Assembly (NCBI GenBank): GCA_023387295.1
Contig: JAEWIG010000294.1
Location: 1 to 8,310, forward strand
Direction of reading: 5' to 3'
Length of the DNA: 8,310 nt
Source of the DNA: Bacillota bacterium
GTDB lineage: Bacteria > Bacillota > Bacilli > Bacillales > Cytobacillaceae
In this document: piece by piece, positions 5,694-8,310 of the stretch
Layout of the letters: the number at the start of each line of letters is the position of its first letter
Numbering within the stretch: position 1 is the stretch's first letter
The notes under the pieces: generated by a model
The model's database searches: none
Told to the model about the DNA's origin: nothing
The model's input: only the letters and a program-made list of their open reading frames with translations
Made by a program: the position numbers and the translations under genes

Positions 5694-6743
5694 TTGAATC
5701 AACAAACTGGTTTACATGTAGCAGTATTAGGAGCAACAGGAGCAGTTGGGCAACAGATGCTAGAAACTCTAGAAAAAAAGAATTTTCCAATTGCAAAATT
5801 GACTTTATTATCTTCCGCACGCTCAGCTGGGAAGATAGTTGAATTTAAAGGTGTGGAATATGTTGTTCAGGAAGCAACACCTGATAGCTTTAAAGGTGTA
5901 GATATTGCTTTATTTAGCGCTGGAGGTAGTGTATCACAAGCACTTGCTGCTCATGCAGTTGAACATGGCGCAATCGTAGTTGATAACACAAGTGCTTTTC
6001 GCATGGATGAAAATGTCCCACTTGTTGTTCCAGAAGTAAATGAAGCTGATTTACAAAAGCATCAAGGTGTGATTGCTAACCCAAACTGTTCAACGATTCA
6101 AATGGTTGTTGCACTAGAGCCGATTCGAAAGAAATACGGCCTTCATAAAGTAATAGTGTCAACTTATCAAGCTGTGTCAGGCTCTGGAGCAGCAGCTGTT
6201 GAAGAGCTAAATGAGCAGACTAAGTCAATCATAAATAATGAGCCGTTTGAACCATCCATTCTACCAGTAAAAGGGGACAAAAAGCATTACCAAATCGCAT
6301 TCAATGCAATTCCTCAAATTGATAAGTTTACTGATAACGGTTTTACTTTTGAAGAAATGAAAATGATAAATGAAACGAAGAAAATTATGCACCTGCCTGA
6401 ATTGCAAGTTGCGGCAACTTGTGTTCGTTTGCCAGTAGCAACAGGTCACTCCGAATCTATTTACTTTGAAGTAGAGGAAGAAGGAGCATGTGTAAAAGAG
6501 CTGAAATCATTATTAGAAAATGCACAAGGAGTCGTTTTGCAGGATGACCCTGATAATCAAGTTTACCCTATGCCTGCTGATTGTGTAGGTAAAAGCGATG
6601 TGTTTGTTGGAAGAATTCGTAAAGACTTAGATAATCCAAAAGGGTTTCATATGTGGGTTGTATCTGATAACCTCCTAAAAGGTGCTGCATGGAATTCAGT
6701 TCAAATTGCAGAAAGTCTAATAAAACTAGGACTTGTAAAATAA
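5694..6743 (+). CDS. asd: Aspartate-semialdehyde dehydrogenase
   Basis: This cytoplasmic enzyme reduces aspartyl phosphate to aspartate semialdehyde with NADPH. That is the second step of the aspartate pathway, shared by lysine, diaminopimelate, dipicolinate, threonine and methionine synthesis. The 349-residue product has the NADP-binding loop GATGAVG at 13-19. The catalytic cysteine is C132 in ANPNCSTIQ, and STYQAVSG is at 156-163. The substrate-binding region includes KGDKKHYQIAFNAIPQID, with R245 and the catalytic H252 in RLPVATGHSES. The C-terminal NLLKGAAWNSVQIAESL contacts the cofactor. All key residues are present and the length is normal. TTG 5694 is chosen by RBS spacing and because residue 6 onward (GLHVAVLGATG) aligns with the B. 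subtilis start. It is followed by 179 bases before dapG. Confidence 0.97.
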   Translation: MNQQTGLHVAVLGATGAVGQQMLETLEKKNFPIAKLTLLSSARSAGKIVEFKGVEYVVQEATPDSFKGVDIALFSAGGSVSQALAAHAVEHGAIVVDNTSAFRMDENVPLVVPEVNEADLQKHQGVIANPNCSTIQMVVALEPIRKKYGLHKVIVSTYQAVSGSGAAAVEELNEQTKSIINNEPFEPSILPVKGDKKHYQIAFNAIPQIDKFTDNGFTFEEMKMINETKKIMHLPELQVAATCVRLPVATGHSESIYFEVEEEGACVKELKSLLENAQGVVLQDDPDNQVYPMPADCVGKSDVFVGRIRKDLDNPKGFHMWVVSDNLLKGAAWNSVQIAESLIKLGLVK

Positions 6744-6750
6744 TTTAATA

Positions 6751-6776
6751 GGTGAAACTAAACATCACTGTTTTTT
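6751..6776 (+). terminator. Possible weak terminator after asd
   Basis: GGTGA (6751-6755) can pair with TCACT (6765-6769) across a nine-base loop, just before TTTTTT (6771-6776) and a further CATTTTTT. The five-base stem with one G-U pair is short, so termination would be partial at best and read-through into dapG is likely. Confidence 0.3.
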
Positions 6777-6820
6777 CATTTTTTATCGGTGCTTAGCAAT
6801 AATCAATAGCCTATTTAACT

Positions 6821-6853
6821 TATACTAATAACTCCAATCATCATTATACTAAT
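6821..6853 (+). repeat. Two direct copies of TATACTAAT upstream of dapG
   Basis: TATACTAAT occurs at 6821-6829 and again at 6845-6853, 24 bases apart. Each contains a -10-like TATACT, but neither has a convincing -35 at 16-18 bases. They could be tandem weak promoters for dapG or chance in AT-rich DNA. Confidence 0.35.
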
Positions 6854-6854
6854 T

Positions 6855-6922
6855 CGTTACACTCATAAGTGGAGCAGCTTTGCACCAAAACATCTTTAGT
6901 AGAGAATTCCCGAGGTGTAACG
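6855..6922 (+). promoter_or_regulatory. Possible RBS-sequestering leader structure of dapG
   Basis: CGTTACAC (6855-6862) is the exact reverse complement of GTGTAACG (6915-6922). The right arm begins within the ribosome binding site GAGGTG (6912-6917) and ends on the base before ATG 6923. The 52 bases between the arms hold a second hairpin, TGGAGCA (6870-6876) / TGCACCA (6881-6887) with one A-A mismatch and loop GCTT. Folded this way the ribosome binding site is largely closed, so ligand-, protein- or temperature-dependent control of dapG translation is conceivable. It does not resemble the lysine riboswitch, which is larger and has other conserved blocks. Confidence 0.4.
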
Positions 6923-8164
6923 ATGAAAATTATTGTCCAAAAATTTGGAGGAACATCCGTCCGTGATGATGCAAGTCGACTACATGCGATGAAACATATA
7001 AATCAAGCTTTATGTGAAGGCTATAAGATTGTTGTCGTTGTTTCAGCTATGGGCCGAAAAGGGGAACCATATGCGACAGATACGTTGCTTTCACTAGTTG
7101 AGAATAATAACTCATCCATTAATAAAAGAGAGCAAGACCTTTTATTATCCTGTGGTGAGATTATTTCGAGTGTCGTATTTACGAATCTGCTTTTAGAGCA
7201 TGGGATTAGGGCCACTGCCTTAACAGGAGCTCAGGCTGGTTTTAGAACAAACAATGACCATTCCAACGCAAAAATCACCGATATGAGATGTGAACGGCTG
7301 CGAAAAGAGCTTGAAGCATATGATGTTGTAGTGGTAGCGGGCTTTCAAGGAGCAACAAAAAACGGTGATATTACCACCTTAGGCAGAGGAGGAAGTGATA
7401 CCTCAGCGGCTGCTCTTGGGGTGGCATTAAATGCAGAATGGATTGATATCTTTACAGATGTGGAAGGCATCATGACAGCGGATCCAAGAATAGTTGAAAA
7501 TGCTCGCCCACTAATTTACGTAACGTATACGGAAGTATGTAATATGGCGTATCAAGGAGCGAAGGTTATTCATCCGCGTGCAGTAGAGATACTCATGCAA
7601 GCAAAGATCCCTATTAGAATACGTTCCAATTATTCTGATAGTTTAGGTACCCTTGTAACAACCATTGAGAATGATGAATATGGGATTGAAATAAACGAGC
7701 GGTTAATAACTGGTATTGCTCATTTGGCAAATATTACCCAAATTAAAGTGCTAGCTAAAAAGGATCAATATAATTTACAGGCAGAAGTTTTTCAAGGAAT
7801 GGCCAACGAGGGAATAAGCGTTGATTTTATCAATATTTATCCGAATGGAGTAACCTATACAGTTAGTGAAGAAATGACGGATAAAGCCATTTTTATTTTG
7901 CAAAGATTAGGACATAGCCCTATAGTAGAGAGAGAATGTGCAAAGGTTTCCGTTATTGGTGCCGGTATGCAGGGGATTCCTGGAGTTGCTTCGAAAATTG
8001 TCACCGCTTTATCTGAACAGGAGATTCGCATTCTCCAATCGGCAGACAGTCACACAACGATTTGGGTATTGGTAAAAGAATTCGATTTAATAAAGGCAGT
8101 AAATGCACTACACAATGCCTTTCAATTGGAAAAAGAGATTATAGTAAAAGGAGTGTCATTATGA
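6923..8164 (+). CDS. dapG: Aspartokinase I (DapG)
   Basis: This enzyme phosphorylates aspartate with ATP, the committed first step of the aspartate pathway. In B. subtilis DapG is the isoenzyme inhibited by meso-diaminopimelate, serving cell wall and spore synthesis; that this copy has the same effector is inferred from homology and from its place beside dapA. The product is 413 residues. The kinase domain starts MKIIVQKFGGTS (KFGGTS at 7-12) and contains GRGGSDTSA (154-162) and FTDVEGIMTADPR (177-189). Two ACT regulatory domains follow (about 264-336 and 340-403), the second with the conserved QSADSHTTIWVLV. ATG 6923 is preferred for the GAGGTG site and the family's typical N-terminus. An in-frame GTG at 6869 has no RBS and would add 18 unrelated residues. 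The stop overlaps the dapA start in ATGA. Confidence 0.96.
   Translation: MKIIVQKFGGTSVRDDASRLHAMKHINQALCEGYKIVVVVSAMGRKGEPYATDTLLSLVENNNSSINKREQDLLLSCGEIISSVVFTNLLLEHGIRATALTGAQAGFRTNNDHSNAKITDMRCERLRKELEAYDVVVVAGFQGATKNGDITTLGRGGSDTSAAALGVALNAEWIDIFTDVEGIMTADPRIVENARPLIYVTYTEVCNMAYQGAKVIHPRAVEILMQAKIPIRIRSNYSDSLGTLVTTIENDEYGIEINERLITGIAHLANITQIKVLAKKDQYNLQAEVFQGMANEGISVDFINIYPNGVTYTVSEEMTDKAIFILQRLGHSPIVERECAKVSVIGAGMQGIPGVASKIVTALSEQEIRILQSADSHTTIWVLVKEFDLIKAVNALHNAFQLEKEIIVKGVSL
8147..8153 (+). promoter_or_regulatory. Ribosome binding site of dapA inside dapG
   Basis: AAAGGAG is seven bases before ATG 8161. It lies in the last codons of dapG, consistent with coupled translation of the two enzymes. 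Confidence 0.85.
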
Positions 8165-8310
8165 TTCAATTAGGCCGAGTTTCTACTGCGATGGTCACAC
8201 CATTTGATAAGAATGGTCATATTGACTTTTCAAAGACAACAATGCTAATAAATCATCTTATTGAGAATGGAACGGATTCGCTTGTTGTTGCAGGTACTAC
8301 AGGGGAATCT
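8161..8310 (+). CDS. dapA: 4-hydroxy-tetrahydrodipicolinate synthase, N-terminal part
   Basis: DapA condenses aspartate semialdehyde with pyruvate. Its product is the branch-point intermediate drawn on by SpoVFA-SpoVFB for dipicolinate and by the diaminopimelate/lysine route. Only the first 50 residues are present and the gene runs off the right edge. They show VSTAMVTPFDKNGHIDF and then DSLVVAGTTGES (39-50), the conserved GTTGE that binds pyruvate's carboxylate in this TIM-barrel family. The Schiff-base lysine lies beyond the window. The start ATG (8161-8163) shares bases with the dapG stop TGA (8162-8164), a four-base overlap typical of translational coupling. Confidence 0.95.
   Translation, partial: MIQLGRVSTAMVTPFDKNGHIDFSKTTMLINHLIENGTDSLVVAGTTGES

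Noticed and set aside
5606..5842. 78-residue + strand ORF overlapping the start of asd
   Set aside because: It overlaps asd in another frame, shows low-complexity serine/arginine-rich translation and has no family resemblance. Its ATG at 5606 lies in the -10 region of the asd promoter and lacks an RBS.
6869..6922. GTG start at 6869 extending dapG by 18 residues
   Set aside because: There is no ribosome binding site before it, TAA comes just before the GTG, and ATG 6923 gives the family N-terminus MKIIVQKFGGTS.
6855..6922. Lysine riboswitch (L-box) upstream of dapG
   Set aside because: The leader is much shorter than the L-box and lacks its conserved blocks. In B. subtilis the L-box is on lysC, not dapG.

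Overview
The window is a chromosomal segment from a low-GC, endospore-forming Firmicute, most likely a member of the Bacillaceae. Three things support this: gene order, strong AGGAGG-type ribosome binding sites with some TTG starts, and both subunits of dipicolinate synthase, an enzyme of endospore formation. From memory, the order pnpA - ylxY - mlpA - ymxH - spoVFA - spoVFB - asd - dapG - dapA matches Bacillus subtilis. All nine genes are on the + strand. The first (pnpA) and last (dapA) are cut by the window edges.

Layout. Bases 1-824 hold the C-terminal part of polynucleotide phosphorylase. A 285-base gap follows, filled mostly by a long imperfect palindrome (858-971) that looks like a small mobile or repeat element. 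Next is ylxY (1110-2051), a membrane-anchored polysaccharide-deacetylase homologue that has lost the two catalytic aspartates of its first motif. A 168-base gap carries a probable promoter and a short, internally deleted copy of a GC-rich Bacillaceae repeat. It leads to mlpA (2220-3458, M16 zinc protease), which ends in a strong intrinsic terminator. The small gene ymxH (3596-3847) stands alone between that terminator and a second one.

The second half is one metabolic theme. spoVFA and spoVFB are separated by one base and preceded by a good candidate sigma-K promoter. They make dipicolinate in the mother cell. asd, dapG and dapA encode aspartate semialdehyde dehydrogenase, aspartokinase I and dihydrodipicolinate synthase. 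Together they lead from aspartate to the precursor used for dipicolinate, diaminopimelate (peptidoglycan) and lysine. dapG and dapA overlap in ATGA.

The coding content is ordinary and conserved, and I see no undescribed multi-gene system. The points worth a second look are non-coding: a possible RBS-sequestering leader in front of dapG, a perfect 10-bp inverted repeat over the asd promoter, and the two repeat elements near ylxY. The altered active site of YlxY is also worth checking.
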